A DNA stretch of 42,977 bases from Bacillota bacterium (GCA_023439545.1 JAEXNT010000084.1:1-42977); one strand, 5' to 3'; positions 31,612-40,922 are shown, counted from the stretch's first letter. Made by a program: numbers and translations. Notes: a model not told the origin generated them from the sequence alone.

Positions 31612-31657
31612 AGTATATGCCGAAAATACCCGAAAGCTATCTGAAATAGAGGTTGAA

Positions 31658-32500
31658 ATGATAAAAACAGGCTATCTCGGCCCGAAGGGCACTTTTTCCT
31701 TCGAAGCCATGAAAAAATATACAGGGGACGGTCCGTACGATGCGCAGGACTTTCAGTCTATACCCGAGCTTATTATGGCTGTTCAGGACGGTAAGCTCGA
31801 CGAAGCCATAGTGCCTATCGAAAATTCCATCGAGGGCGCGGTCAACGCAACAATGGACATGATAGCGACAGAAGCTGCTCTTATGATAAAAGCCGAGCTC
31901 GTGCTGCCTATAAGGGAAAACCTCCTTGTAAAGCCCGGGACGGATATCTCCGGGATCAGATATGTGCTGTCGCATCCGCAGCCGCTGGGGCAATGCAGAA
32001 GGTTCCTTTCGGAACAGCTGCCGTATGCCCGGATCAAGGCGGTTTACAGTACCTCAGCCGCGGCCCAGGAGGTCGCGGAAGGCGATAGCGGGCTTGCCGC
32101 GATAGGTTCAGCCTCTGCAGCCGCAGTTTACGGGCTTGAGGTTGCAAGGACGGACATACAGGACCATAACAACAACCACACTCGTTTTATAGTATTGGGG
32201 GGGCAGGACGCTCCGAGATGCGGTAATGACAAGACTTCCATAGTTTTCTCGACCGAGGACAAACCCGGAAGCCTGTACAGGGTCCTGGACATATTCAATC
32301 TCTGGGACGTAAACATGACGCGGATCGAGTCCAGACCGGCCAAGCACAAACTCGGGAGATACATTTTCTTTGTAGATGTACTTGGCCACAGGGAGGACGG
32401 AGACCTCAGGGATGCGCTGACAATGGTGAAAAGGAAGACGTCGTTCCTGAAAATACTGGGCTCTTATCCCATATTCCAGGAGCTGCCCGAGGACATGTAG
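31658..32500 (+). CDS. pheA: Prephenate dehydratase
   Basis: PheA converts prephenate to phenylpyruvate in phenylalanine synthesis. The 280-residue, monofunctional protein has the catalytic PDT domain (MIKTGYLGPKGTFSFEAM, VPIENSIEGAVN, the NNHTRFIVLG motif with the key Thr-Arg-Phe) and a C-terminal ACT domain (KPGSLYRVLDIFN, then the phenylalanine-binding ESRP motif). Feedback inhibition by phenylalanine is therefore expected. There is no chorismate mutase domain. I chose ATG 31658, preceded by GAGGT, over the open frame from 31580, which includes the promoter region. It is a stand-alone gene here, at the right edge of the accessory stretch. Confidence 0.95.
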   Translation: MIKTGYLGPKGTFSFEAMKKYTGDGPYDAQDFQSIPELIMAVQDGKLDEAIVPIENSIEGAVNATMDMIATEAALMIKAELVLPIRENLLVKPGTDISGIRYVLSHPQPLGQCRRFLSEQLPYARIKAVYSTSAAAQEVAEGDSGLAAIGSASAAAVYGLEVARTDIQDHNNNHTRFIVLGGQDAPRCGNDKTSIVFSTEDKPGSLYRVLDIFNLWDVNMTRIESRPAKHKLGRYIFFVDVLGHREDGDLRDALTMVKRKTSFLKILGSYPIFQELPEDM

Positions 32501-32621
32501 TTTTTCATATCTCGCCGGGTGGACTTACCGCAATTTCTACGGGAAATGAAATTTGTAAATATATGCCATATGATATAATGTTAAGGTGGACAAGGTTAAC
32601 CTAGGATTGGGAGTGGATCAT

Positions 32622-32960
32622 ATGGCAATGCTGGAGAAGGAAATCGATATAACCAGGAACATAAAGCTGATCGAATGGCTGAAAAGCGAACTGCTGACGG
32701 ATCTGGCCAATCTCTTCAGAGTGTTGGCGAGCGGGGTCAGGGAGGAAATGCACGAAGCGGTTTCGGACATACTCTCGAATATCATACTTATCAGCTATCT
32801 TTTGGGAAAGCGCCTGGGTATAAGCTATAATGCCGTCGAATTGAAAATACAAAGCAAGATCAGGCTGGGACTTGTTGAAAACCATGACGTTGAAAAATAC
32901 TACGGTGATTTGACCGAATTATCAAGACATCTCGGCAGTTTCAGGAGAAAGGAGAAATGA
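32622..32960 (+). CDS. MazG-like family protein
   Basis: This 112-residue, mostly helical protein belongs to the short MazG-like family often found next to gdpP in clostridia (IDITRNIKLIEWLKSELL, LANLFRVLASG, EAVSDILSNIILISYLLG). MazG proteins hydrolyse nucleoside triphosphates through a four-helix bundle; this short form lacks an obvious full EExxD metal site, so activity is uncertain. ATG 32622 has GGGAG eight bases upstream, while the GTG at 32586 has no SD. Its stop is 22 bases before gdpP, suggesting one transcript. Confidence 0.75.
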   Translation: MAMLEKEIDITRNIKLIEWLKSELLTDLANLFRVLASGVREEMHEAVSDILSNIILISYLLGKRLGISYNAVELKIQSKIRLGLVENHDVEKYYGDLTELSRHLGSFRRKEK

Positions 32961-32982
32961 AGGAGTTCGCTCCTTTACCCAT

Positions 32983-35007
32983 ATGGACAGTAAAAAATTC
33001 CTTGGACTACTAATACCGCGTGTTAACTTTTATCTTTGGATAAATTTATTCCTGGTGGCCGTCATAGCCATCCTGGACTGGCGGGTAGCTATCCCGGGCT
33101 TCGTCCTGCTTGCCTTCCTTTTCTATTACAATCTGCGTGCCAGCTATAGGAGCAAGGCTGAAATATCCAATTTTATTGAAAATCTCAACTTCAATATAGA
33201 TACGGCGACGCGCGATACGCTCCTCAATTTCCCAATGCCGCTTGTCATCACGGAACTGGATGGCTCGATCGTCTGGTACAACTCATCCTTCAAGTCGATC
33301 TCGGAAAAGGAGTTGTCCTTCGAGGGCGCTGTGAAATCCATAGTAAACGACCTGAAAAAGAACGAACTGGCCCCTGATAACCTCAAGAGCTTTTCCATAG
33401 GTTATTCCAAACAGCTCGGGTTTGAGGGAAGGTCCTACAATGTGCTGTGCAACCTTGTCAGGCAGGATCAGAAGCCTGAAGGCCAGGGGTATATACTTAT
33501 ATTGTACTTTATCGACGTCACCGAACTTGCCGAACTTAAAAAGGCTTATTACGATGAGAAGATAATGACGGGCATTTTCGTTATAGACAATTATGACGAT
33601 CTGATGCAAAGCATGCCCGATTCAAACAGGCCCCAGATGCTTGCCGAGATCGACAGGAAGGTCGTCCAATGGATGAGCTTCACCAATGGAGTTTTAAAAA
33701 AGTATGAACGCGACAAATACCTTTTCCTTTTCGAACAAAAAAACCTGAAGGAATTCGAGGAGAAAAAGTTTGAAATACTGGATACGGTCAAGGAAATCAA
33801 TACGGGAAACAAACTGCCCGTCACATTGAGCCTCGGCTTCGGGCTCAATGGGAGCTCGCCCGCGGAGAATTTCCGTTTTGCTGCGGCAGCCATCGATCTG
33901 GCGCTCGGACGCGGCGGTGACCAGGTCGTGATCAAGAACGGCGAGAATTTCAGCTTCTTCGGCGGAAAGACAAGGGAGCTCGAAAAGAGGACCAAGGTCA
34001 AGGCGAGAGTTATTGCCTTTGCGCTGCGTGAGCTTATAGACCAATCCAAAAACGTACTCATAATGGGCCATGAAAACGCCGACATCGATTCGATGGGCGC
34101 CTCGCTCGGCATCTACAGGATAGTCAGGAGCAGGGGGAAGGACGCTTATATAGTTCTCAGCAAAGTCAACCCGACTATTGAAAATCTTATCGGAAAGATA
34201 CAGAAAAGCGAGGAGTACGAGAACCTGTTCGTAAGCAGAAATACAGCAATGGAGATGGTCGACGGCAAAACCCTCCTGATCATCGTAGATACCCACCGCA
34301 GGAGTTTTACAGAGATCCCTGAACTGCTTGCAAGTACGGGCCAGATTGTAGTTATCGACCATCACAGAAGAGGGGCCGATTATATACAGGAAACCGTACT
34401 GACTTACCAGGAAACGTACGCGTCTTCGACGAGCGAACTCGTTACAGAGGTGCTGCAGTATATGGACGACAAGCTGAAGCTGACGCAGATAGAAGCGGAA
34501 GCGCTTTATGCAGGCATAGTGGTCGATACCAAGAACTTTACCTTCAAAACGGGTGTCAGGACCTTTGAAGCTGCATCCTACCTGAGACGCCAGGGAGTCG
34601 ACACTGTTGCGGTAAAGCAGCTTTTCCAGAACGATCTCGAGACTTATACCAATATATCGAGCGTGGTTAAAAAGGCTGAAATGGTCAGCAATGATATAGC
34701 CATTTCCATCTGCCCGCCGGGAATGAAAAACGCGCAGCTCATCGCGGCAAAAGCTGCCGATGAACTGCTGAACCTTTCGGGGATAGTAGCGGCATTCGTT
34801 TTATGCAGCGTAGGCAACGAAATATGGATCAGCGGAAGATCGCTCGGCGAGATCAATGTGCAGATGATACTTGAAAAGCTTGGGGGCGGAGGCCACCTTA
34901 CGGTTGCCGGAGCCCAGCTTCCGGGGATTAGTCCCAATGACGCGAAAGAAAAATTGAAATATGCTATAATGGAATATATAGATGAGATAAACAAGCCGAA
35001 TGGCTGA
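32983..35007 (+). CDS. gdpP: Cyclic-di-AMP phosphodiesterase GdpP (YybT)
   Basis: GdpP degrades c-di-AMP to pApA. The 674-residue protein has two N-terminal membrane helices (about residues 14-52), a PAS-like sensor domain (about 75-175), a degenerate GGDEF domain (about 180-310), and the catalytic DHH/DHHA1 module. That module contains MGHENADIDSMGASLG, IIVDTHRRSF, VIDHHRRG and the C-terminal GGGGHLTVAGAQ. All parts are present and the length is typical. The ATG lies 17 bases after an AAGGAG that is locked in a tight hairpin with a TTCG loop (32960-32975). It is followed 12 bases later by rplI, the usual order. Confidence 0.95.
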   Translation: MDSKKFLGLLIPRVNFYLWINLFLVAVIAILDWRVAIPGFVLLAFLFYYNLRASYRSKAEISNFIENLNFNIDTATRDTLLNFPMPLVITELDGSIVWYNSSFKSISEKELSFEGAVKSIVNDLKKNELAPDNLKSFSIGYSKQLGFEGRSYNVLCNLVRQDQKPEGQGYILILYFIDVTELAELKKAYYDEKIMTGIFVIDNYDDLMQSMPDSNRPQMLAEIDRKVVQWMSFTNGVLKKYERDKYLFLFEQKNLKEFEEKKFEILDTVKEINTGNKLPVTLSLGFGLNGSSPAENFRFAAAAIDLALGRGGDQVVIKNGENFSFFGGKTRELEKRTKVKARVIAFALRELIDQSKNVLIMGHENADIDSMGASLGIYRIVRSRGKDAYIVLSKVNPTIENLIGKIQKSEEYENLFVSRNTAMEMVDGKTLLIIVDTHRRSFTEIPELLASTGQIVVIDHHRRGADYIQETVLTYQETYASSTSELVTEVLQYMDDKLKLTQIEAEALYAGIVVDTKNFTFKTGVRTFEAASYLRRQGVDTVAVKQLFQNDLETYTNISSVVKKAEMVSNDIAISICPPGMKNAQLIAAKAADELLNLSGIVAAFVLCSVGNEIWISGRSLGEINVQMILEKLGGGGHLTVAGAQLPGISPNDAKEKLKYAIMEYIDEINKPNG

Positions 35008-35019
35008 CGGAGGTTCTGA

Positions 35020-35466
35020 ATGAAGGTCATTTTAAAACAGGATGTCAAAGGATTAGGAAAAAAGGAAGATCTGGTAAACGTAAGCGACGGTTATGCCAGG
35101 AATTTTTTATTCCCCAGGGGACTGGCTGCTGAGGCAAATGCAAGCAACCTCAATATAATGAATACCAAAAAGGAAGCCGAGAAGAGCAAAAGGGACCGCG
35201 AACTGGCCAAGGCGAAGGAACTTGCGGACAAGCTCAAGGAGATCGCCGTTACAATAAAGACCAAGTCCGGTGAAAACGGCAAGCTGTTCGGCTCGATCAC
35301 GAGCAAGGATATTTCCGACAAGCTGAAAAAGGATTTCAGTCTTGATATCGACAAGAAGAAACTAGTTCTTCCTGAACCCTTCAAATCCCTGGGTACTTTC
35401 AGCGTCGAAGTAAAGCTGTATCCTGAAGTGAGCGCCCAGCTTACCGTAAAGATCGAAAACGAATAA
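35020..35466 (+). CDS. rplI: 50S ribosomal protein L9
   Basis: This 148-residue L9 has the N-terminal rRNA-binding domain (MKVILKQDVKGLGKKEDLVN, GYARNFLFPRGLA), the long connecting helix rich in Lys/Glu/Ala, and the C-terminal domain (GKLFGSITSKDISDKL). It binds 23S rRNA near the L1 stalk. GGAGG precedes the ATG. Its place between gdpP and dnaB is conserved in Firmicutes. Confidence 0.97.
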   Translation: MKVILKQDVKGLGKKEDLVNVSDGYARNFLFPRGLAAEANASNLNIMNTKKEAEKSKRDRELAKAKELADKLKEIAVTIKTKSGENGKLFGSITSKDISDKLKKDFSLDIDKKKLVLPEPFKSLGTFSVEVKLYPEVSAQLTVKIENE

Positions 35467-35489
35467 AGCATGCGGAGGGAGCCTTAGTA

Positions 35490-36833
35490 GTGGATTTAAG
35501 CACATTAGGGAGAATACCTCCCCATAATATCGAGGCCGAGCAGGCTGTGCTCGGCTGTATGCTGCTGGATTCGGACGTCATACCCACCATAACGGAACTG
35601 ATCCGCAGTGAGGATTTTTACCGGGACGATCACCGGGAAATATGTGAAGCCATAATAGACCTTACCGAAAGAGCGGGTCCTGTCGATATCATCACGGTTT
35701 CGGAGCAGCTGCAGCTTCGCGGGACGCTCGACGCCGTGGGCGGGCTGGAGTATCTGACAAACATCACTGACGCCGTGCCTACGACGGCGAATGCAAGGCA
35801 CTATGCAAAAATAGTTGAAGAAAAATCACTGCTCAGGAAGCTGATCAAAGCCTCTTCCGACATCGCGGGCATGAGCTACGACGCCTCGGAGGAAGCTGCC
35901 TTTGTATTGGACAAGGCTGAAAAGAGCATTTTCGACATATTGGAGAAAAGAAGCACACAGGGCTTTACACACATAAAGGATGTTTTGCTGGATACTTTCA
36001 ACCGCCTAGAGGAACTATACAACAGTAAAAGTCATATAACCGGTGTGCCGACAGGCTTTACGGATCTCGATTTCAAAACGGCAGGCCTCCAGAATTCCGA
36101 CCTGATACTGATAGCCGCAAGGCCTGGTATGGGAAAGACTGCGATGGGTCTCAACATAGCCCAGTATGCCGCCGTTCAAAGGCATGTGCCCGTTGCGATT
36201 TTCAATCTCGAGATGTCCAAGGACCAGCTTGTAAACAGGATGCTTTGCAGCGAGGTCATGGTCGACAGCCAGAGGATGCGCACGGGCAAACTCGAGGACG
36301 ACGACTGGAACAAGGTGGCGCAGGCGCTGGCTCCGCTTTCGGAGGCGCCCATCTATATAGACGATACGCCGGGCATCTCGGTTATGGATATCAGGGCCAA
36401 ATGCAGAAGACTCAAGCTCGAAAAAAACCTTGGCCTCATAGTGATCGATTACCTGCAGCTCATGCAGGGAAGGGGCAGGACGGAAAACAGGCAGCAGGAG
36501 GTTTCCGAAATATCGCGTTCATTAAAGATACTTGCAAAGGAATTGCAGATACCGGTCGTTACCTTGTCGCAGCTGAGCCGCGGGCCTGAGTCCAGGACGG
36601 ACCACCGACCCATGCTGAGCGACCTCAGAGAATCGGGAGCTATAGAGCAGGACGCGGACATAGTAATGTTTTTATACAGGGATGATTATTATAACCCCGA
36701 AACCGAGAAGAAAAATGTTGCGGAGGTAATTATTGCAAAGCACAGAAACGGTTCGACCGGCACGGTGGAACTGAGATGGTTCGGTGAGTATACAAAATTT
36801 GCAAATTTGAAGAAGGATGAATATAGCAGATAG
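35490..36833 (+). CDS. dnaB: Replicative DNA helicase DnaB
   Basis: This is the hexameric 5'-3' helicase of the replication fork (named dnaC in Bacillus). The 447-residue protein has the N-terminal helical domain (IPPHNIEAEQAVLGCMLLDS) and the RecA-like motor with Walker A ARPGMGKTA, the Walker B region LIVIDYLQLMQG, and LSQLSRGPESR. The GTG start at 35490 has GGAGGG ten bases upstream. No intein is present. The 3' end overlaps the start of tilS by 17 bases, which implies translational coupling. Confidence 0.97.
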   Translation: MDLSTLGRIPPHNIEAEQAVLGCMLLDSDVIPTITELIRSEDFYRDDHREICEAIIDLTERAGPVDIITVSEQLQLRGTLDAVGGLEYLTNITDAVPTTANARHYAKIVEEKSLLRKLIKASSDIAGMSYDASEEAAFVLDKAEKSIFDILEKRSTQGFTHIKDVLLDTFNRLEELYNSKSHITGVPTGFTDLDFKTAGLQNSDLILIAARPGMGKTAMGLNIAQYAAVQRHVPVAIFNLEMSKDQLVNRMLCSEVMVDSQRMRTGKLEDDDWNKVAQALAPLSEAPIYIDDTPGISVMDIRAKCRRLKLEKNLGLIVIDYLQLMQGRGRTENRQQEVSEISRSLKILAKELQIPVVTLSQLSRGPESRTDHRPMLSDLRESGAIEQDADIVMFLYRDDYYNPETEKKNVAEVIIAKHRNGSTGTVELRWFGEYTKFANLKKDEYSR

Positions 36834-38358
36834 TTTTGTCAGACAGTTTCAGCAGAAGGTATTGGACACTATCCGGACGTACAACCTGACCGGCGATGGG
36901 GAAAGCGTGCTGGCAGGGGTGTCGGGAGGGCCTGATTCTGTGTGCCTTCTGCATGTACTGCACTCTCTTTCGGATATATTGAATATCAAGCTTTATGCTA
37001 TTCATATAAACCATATGTTGAGGGGCGATGAGGCAAAGGCCGATGAAGATTACGCAGCGGCTGTCTGCCGGGAATTGGGCGTCCCTTTTTCTGTCTCATA
37101 CGCAGATGTTGCCGCCCTGGCCAGAGAACGGGGCATGTCCGTCGAAGAAGCGGGGCGTGAGGCCAGATACCGTGAGTTCGAGAGATATTCCAAGGCTTTA
37201 AGCGCTGCCAAAATCGCGGTTGCGCATAACCGGAACGACCAGGCTGAAACTGTCATGATGCATATCATCAGGGGTACCGGAACAGCCGGGCTTGTCGGCA
37301 TGGATTACATCAGGGGCAAAATAATCAGACCCCTGCTGAACACCAAAAGAAGCGATATAGAACGTTACTGCAGGGAAGCCGGGCTTCATCCGCGGACGGA
37401 CAGCTCTAACCTCACTGAGGATTATACTCGCAACAGGATCAGGCTCGGATTGATTCCATATATCAACGGTCAGTTCGGGGTTAATATGACTGACAGCCTT
37501 GTCAGACTGTCGGAAAATGCCGCGGAAGACAACAGGTATCTGGATGCATGCGCACGCGAAGCCTATGCAAAGGCTGTCGTCTTCAAAGAAGAGGGCAGGG
37601 AGGAGCCGGATAAGGTAGAAAGAGTTGAGCTGGATAAGGCGAAAAGAGCTGGACTGTATAAGGCGGGAAGAGTTGAGCCGGATAAGACGGGCCAAATAGA
37701 GCTGGACCTCGGAAAGCTCAGGGAAATGGACCCTGCGATCCGAAGCAGAGTCATGAAAATGGCTATCGCTCATATCTCGGGTACCAGTAACGGCGTAGGA
37801 AGCGTACATTACAGGATGCTTTCGGACCTGATCTCGGGCGGCGCCACGGGTTCATGCGCGGAGCTTCCGAACGGTATCAGGGCTTCAGTATCTTATGGCA
37901 TACTCAGGATGTTCGTCGAAGGCTTGGGAGCAGGGCATAACAAGCCTCCTGTTTTACCTTTCAGCACTGCTGTCGTCATACCGGGCATAACTCCGGTTCC
38001 TGAACTTGGCGCCGAAATATTCGCCGAAGTCGTATCAGCTGATAATATTGATAAATGTGAAACATTGGGATATAATCCATTAGTGCAGTATTTTGATTAC
38101 GCCAGGCTCAACAGGGGAATAAATATCAGGAACAGGAAAAACGGCGATATTTTTAAACCGTATAAGTCGAATGGCACCAGGAAACTCAAGGAGTTTTTCA
38201 TCGATATCAAAATACCGCGCGAAATACGCGACAGCATCCCGATTGTTTGTGCCGATAATGAAGTAGTGTGGGTTGTAGGCTATAAAATAAGTGATAAATT
38301 TAAAGTAACTGAAAATACTAAAAGTATTCTTAAACTAGAGTACAGTCGGAGGAATTGA
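36817..38358 (+). CDS. tilS: tRNA(Ile)-lysidine synthetase TilS
   Basis: TilS attaches lysine to C34 of the AUA-reading tRNA(Ile), changing its decoding from AUG to AUA. The 513-residue protein has the PP-loop VLAGVSGGPDSVCLLH (residues 28-43), the AHNRNDQAETVMMH block, GMDYIRGKIIRPLL, and a C-terminal substrate-binding domain with NRKNGDIFKPY and KLKEFFIDIKIPR. Unusually, the linker after the catalytic domain contains a repetitive charged segment encoded by a 24-bp repeat (about 37602-37697). The start overlaps dnaB, and the next gene, hpt, follows almost without a gap; tilS-hpt-ftsH is a classic Firmicutes cluster. Confidence 0.95.
   Translation: MNIADSFVRQFQQKVLDTIRTYNLTGDGESVLAGVSGGPDSVCLLHVLHSLSDILNIKLYAIHINHMLRGDEAKADEDYAAAVCRELGVPFSVSYADVAALARERGMSVEEAGREARYREFERYSKALSAAKIAVAHNRNDQAETVMMHIIRGTGTAGLVGMDYIRGKIIRPLLNTKRSDIERYCREAGLHPRTDSSNLTEDYTRNRIRLGLIPYINGQFGVNMTDSLVRLSENAAEDNRYLDACAREAYAKAVVFKEEGREEPDKVERVELDKAKRAGLYKAGRVEPDKTGQIELDLGKLREMDPAIRSRVMKMAIAHISGTSNGVGSVHYRMLSDLISGGATGSCAELPNGIRASVSYGILRMFVEGLGAGHNKPPVLPFSTAVVIPGITPVPELGAEIFAEVVSADNIDKCETLGYNPLVQYFDYARLNRGINIRNRKNGDIFKPYKSNGTRKLKEFFIDIKIPREIRDSIPIVCADNEVVWVVGYKISDKFKVTENTKSILKLEYSRRN
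37602..37697 (+). repeat. Four degenerate 24-bp in-frame repeats within tilS
   Basis: The motif GGATAAGG (once GTATAAGG, once GGATAAGA) recurs at 37608, 37632, 37656 and 37680, an exact 24-base period. Each unit encodes eight residues of the form (E/G)-x-x-K-x-x-(R/Q)-(V/A/I), for example EPDKVERV and ELDKAKRA. Confidence 0.8.
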
Positions 38359-38360
38359 TT

Positions 38361-38903
38361 ATGCTGGGGGATATCGAGGAAATTCTGGTCAGCCGCGAAG
38401 AGATAAGCAAAATGGTGGAACGGCTGGGGAAGCGTATTTCGGAAGATTACAAAGGCAGCGAGCTGATTTTGGTAGGCGTATTAAAAGGTGGATTTGTATT
38501 TCTTGCAGATTTGATGAGACAGATTACGATACCTGTCGATATGGACCTGATTGCGGTTTCGAGCTATGGAGCTTCGACTAAATCATCGGGCGTTGTCAGG
38601 ATCATAAAAGACATGGACCTCAATGTCAGCGGCAAACATGTGCTGATCGTTGAAGATCTGGTGGATACCGGCCTCACGCTCAGATACCTGAAGGACCTGT
38701 TCAATACCAGGGGGCCGAAGAGCGTCAAGATATGCACGGCTTTTGACAAACCGTCCAGGAGGAAGGTAGAAATAGAAGTCGAATACAACGGGATAATTGT
38801 ACCGGATAAATTCATAGTAGGCTACGGCCTCGACTATGCCGGCAAATATAGAAACCTGCCCGACGTATGCACGCTTAAGAGGGAAATTTACTCAAATACA
38901 TGA
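38361..38903 (+). CDS. hpt: Hypoxanthine phosphoribosyltransferase
   Basis: Hpt salvages hypoxanthine (and guanine) to nucleotides using PRPP. The 180-residue protein has the type I PRTase landmarks LILVGVLKGGFVFLADLMRQ and VLIVEDLVDTGLTL, the PRPP loop, plus a C-terminal VGYGLDYAGKYRNLP block. ATG 38361 is eight bases after GGAGG. A TTG at 38355 in the same frame overlaps the tilS stop but is only two bases from the SD. tilS and hpt are co-transcribed. In Bacillus these two proteins also act together as regulators of ftsH, the gene that follows here. Confidence 0.95.
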   Translation: MLGDIEEILVSREEISKMVERLGKRISEDYKGSELILVGVLKGGFVFLADLMRQITIPVDMDLIAVSSYGASTKSSGVVRIIKDMDLNVSGKHVLIVEDLVDTGLTLRYLKDLFNTRGPKSVKICTAFDKPSRRKVEIEVEYNGIIVPDKFIVGYGLDYAGKYRNLPDVCTLKREIYSNT

Positions 38904-38959
38904 CATACGCAGACAAATAGGCAAAACAGGCAGTATCTAGTTTAAATGACAGCGTTTTA

Positions 38960-38988
38960 TTGTGTTTTAAAGACGTTTATGTTAATAT
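38960..38988 (+). promoter_or_regulatory. Possible sigma-A promoter of ftsH
   Basis: TTGTGT (38960-38965) and TAATAT (38983-38988) have 17-base spacing. A second -10-like TATAAT lies at 38991-38996. This is in the Bacillus-like position between hpt and ftsH. Confidence 0.45.
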
Positions 38989-39040
38989 AATATAATCTGG
39001 AAGACAAAGTAAGTCGGCCGGAATTCCGGGAGGGAGATAT

Positions 39041-40861
39041 TTGAAGTATTTTAAAGGTTTAAGCTTTTATATAGTAATATTTGTAATAGTATTATTCCTT
39101 ATTACGCTGTGGACGAGTACGGGCAACCAGCAGCAGCTAAGCTACACTGAAATGCTTTCGCAGATACAGAACAGCAACGTGCAGAGCATCACACTGAAGG
39201 GCGACGAAGCTACTGTCGAATTGATCAATGCCAACAAAGGTTCAAGATCAAAAGAGTACGTCGTTTATATATCATCCATTGATTCCTTCACCCAATTGGT
39301 GACACAGGCCTATGAAAAAGAACAGATAAAGAATTTTACCGTTGAAAGGCCGCCGTCTGCGCCGTGGTGGGTTGCAATACTTCCTACGATCGGTCTTATA
39401 GTGGTGTTTGTAATCTTCTGGGTATTCTTCCTCCAGCAGTCGCAAGGCGGCGGAGGAAACCGCGTCATGTCCTTCGGAAAAAGCCGTGCCAAGATCAATA
39501 CGGACGACAAGAAGAAAGTTACCTTTGAAGATGTGGCAGGGGCGGATGAAGAAAAGGAAGAACTCAAGGAAATAGTCGAGTTCCTGAAATCCCCCAAGAA
39601 ATTCATAGAGCTTGGAGCCAGAATACCTAAAGGAGTATTGCTTGTCGGACCTCCCGGCACAGGTAAGACGCTGCTGGCAAAAGCGGTTTCAGGCGAAGCT
39701 GGTGTTCCGTTCTTCAGCATTAGCGGTTCGGATTTCGTTGAAATGTTTGTCGGCGTCGGCGCATCAAGGGTAAGGGATCTGTTTGAACAGGCCAAGAAGA
39801 GCGCGCCGTGCATAGTTTTCATAGATGAAATAGATGCGGTTGGACGTCACAGGGGCGCAGGCCTCGGCGGAGGACACGATGAACGTGAGCAGACGTTGAA
39901 CCAGCTGCTTGTTGAGATGGATGGTTTCGGCGTAAATGAGGGCGTTATCATCCTTGCGGCCACAAACAGGCCCGATATACTCGATCCCGCATTGCTTAGA
40001 CCCGGAAGGTTTGACAGAAGGGTCTTTGTCGGACTGCCCGATATCAAGGGACGCGAACAGATATTGAAAGTACATGCAAAAGGTAAGCCGCTCGGTTCTG
40101 ACGTCAAGCTGGAGGAGCTTGCAAAGAGCACTCCCGGCTTCACAGGCGCAGATCTTGAAAACCTGCTTAACGAGGCCGCGCTGCTTGCAGCAAGGAAAAA
40201 TAAAAAGCGTATCGAAATGGAAGAAATAAAGGAAGCGACCTTCAAGGTTGTAGTTGGCCCAGAGAAGAAGAGCAGGGTCATGACCGAGAAGGAAAAGAGG
40301 CTTACAGCCTACCACGAAGCCGGCCATGCGATCGCAGTAAAAGTTGCCTCAACCACAGACAAGGTCGACAGGGTATCGATCATACCTTCGGGAAGAGCCG
40401 GAGGTTATACAGCTCACAAACCGGACGAGGATAAAACCTACCAGACCAAGGCGCAGCTTATGGAAGAGATCATCATCTGCATGGGCGGCAGGGCTGCCGA
40501 GGATATCGTGCTAGGGGAGATCAGCACCGGAGCGTCCAGCGACCTGAAACAGGCTAACAGCGTTGCTAGGAGCATGATCATCAGGTTCGGCATGAGCGAA
40601 CATCTTGGAAACATGGTATTCGACGAAAACGACGAAGTATTCATAGGCCGTGATTTCGGACATACCAGAAGCTACAGCGAAGAGGTAGCGGCAACGATCG
40701 ACAAGGAAGTCAAGCATTTGATAGATACGGCTTATGACAAGACCATTGCGATATTGAAGGAACACCTGGATACTCTTCACAAGATCGCGGACGCGCTGCT
40801 GGAAAAGGAAAAGCTTGAGGGCGCCGAGTTCGAAGCCCTCTTCAACGGAGCCCAGGCATAG
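39041..40861 (+). CDS. ftsH: ATP-dependent zinc metalloprotease FtsH
   Basis: FtsH is a membrane-anchored AAA+ protease that extracts and degrades membrane and regulatory proteins. The 606-residue protein has two N-terminal membrane helices (about residues 6-24 and 107-130) around a short outside domain. The AAA module has Walker A GPPGTGKTLL (about 202-211), FIDEIDAVGRHRG and an SRH region. The zinc protease domain has HEAGH starting at H425. The TTG start at 39041 is preceded by GGGAGGGAG, a very strong SD. Confidence 0.97.
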   Translation: MKYFKGLSFYIVIFVIVLFLITLWTSTGNQQQLSYTEMLSQIQNSNVQSITLKGDEATVELINANKGSRSKEYVVYISSIDSFTQLVTQAYEKEQIKNFTVERPPSAPWWVAILPTIGLIVVFVIFWVFFLQQSQGGGGNRVMSFGKSRAKINTDDKKKVTFEDVAGADEEKEELKEIVEFLKSPKKFIELGARIPKGVLLVGPPGTGKTLLAKAVSGEAGVPFFSISGSDFVEMFVGVGASRVRDLFEQAKKSAPCIVFIDEIDAVGRHRGAGLGGGHDEREQTLNQLLVEMDGFGVNEGVIILAATNRPDILDPALLRPGRFDRRVFVGLPDIKGREQILKVHAKGKPLGSDVKLEELAKSTPGFTGADLENLLNEAALLAARKNKKRIEMEEIKEATFKVVVGPEKKSRVMTEKEKRLTAYHEAGHAIAVKVASTTDKVDRVSIIPSGRAGGYTAHKPDEDKTYQTKAQLMEEIIICMGGRAAEDIVLGEISTGASSDLKQANSVARSMIIRFGMSEHLGNMVFDENDEVFIGRDFGHTRSYSEEVAATIDKEVKHLIDTAYDKTIAILKEHLDTLHKIADALLEKEKLEGAEFEALFNGAQA

Positions 40862-40892
40862 GCGGCGGCATCAGTTACCTTTGGCAGTATAC

Positions 40893-40922
40893 TTGACAGT
40901 TTGCAAGCCGATATGGTAGAGT
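40893..40922 (+). promoter_or_regulatory. Sigma-A promoter of metK
   Basis: A perfect TTGACA (40893-40898) and TAGAGT (40917-40922) are 18 bases apart, placing the transcription start just before the SAM-I aptamer. Confidence 0.7.

Noticed and set aside
31454..31657. T-box leader before pheA
   Set aside because: I could not find the T-box consensus or a terminator/antiterminator pair; the probable promoter is only about 47 bases from the start codon.
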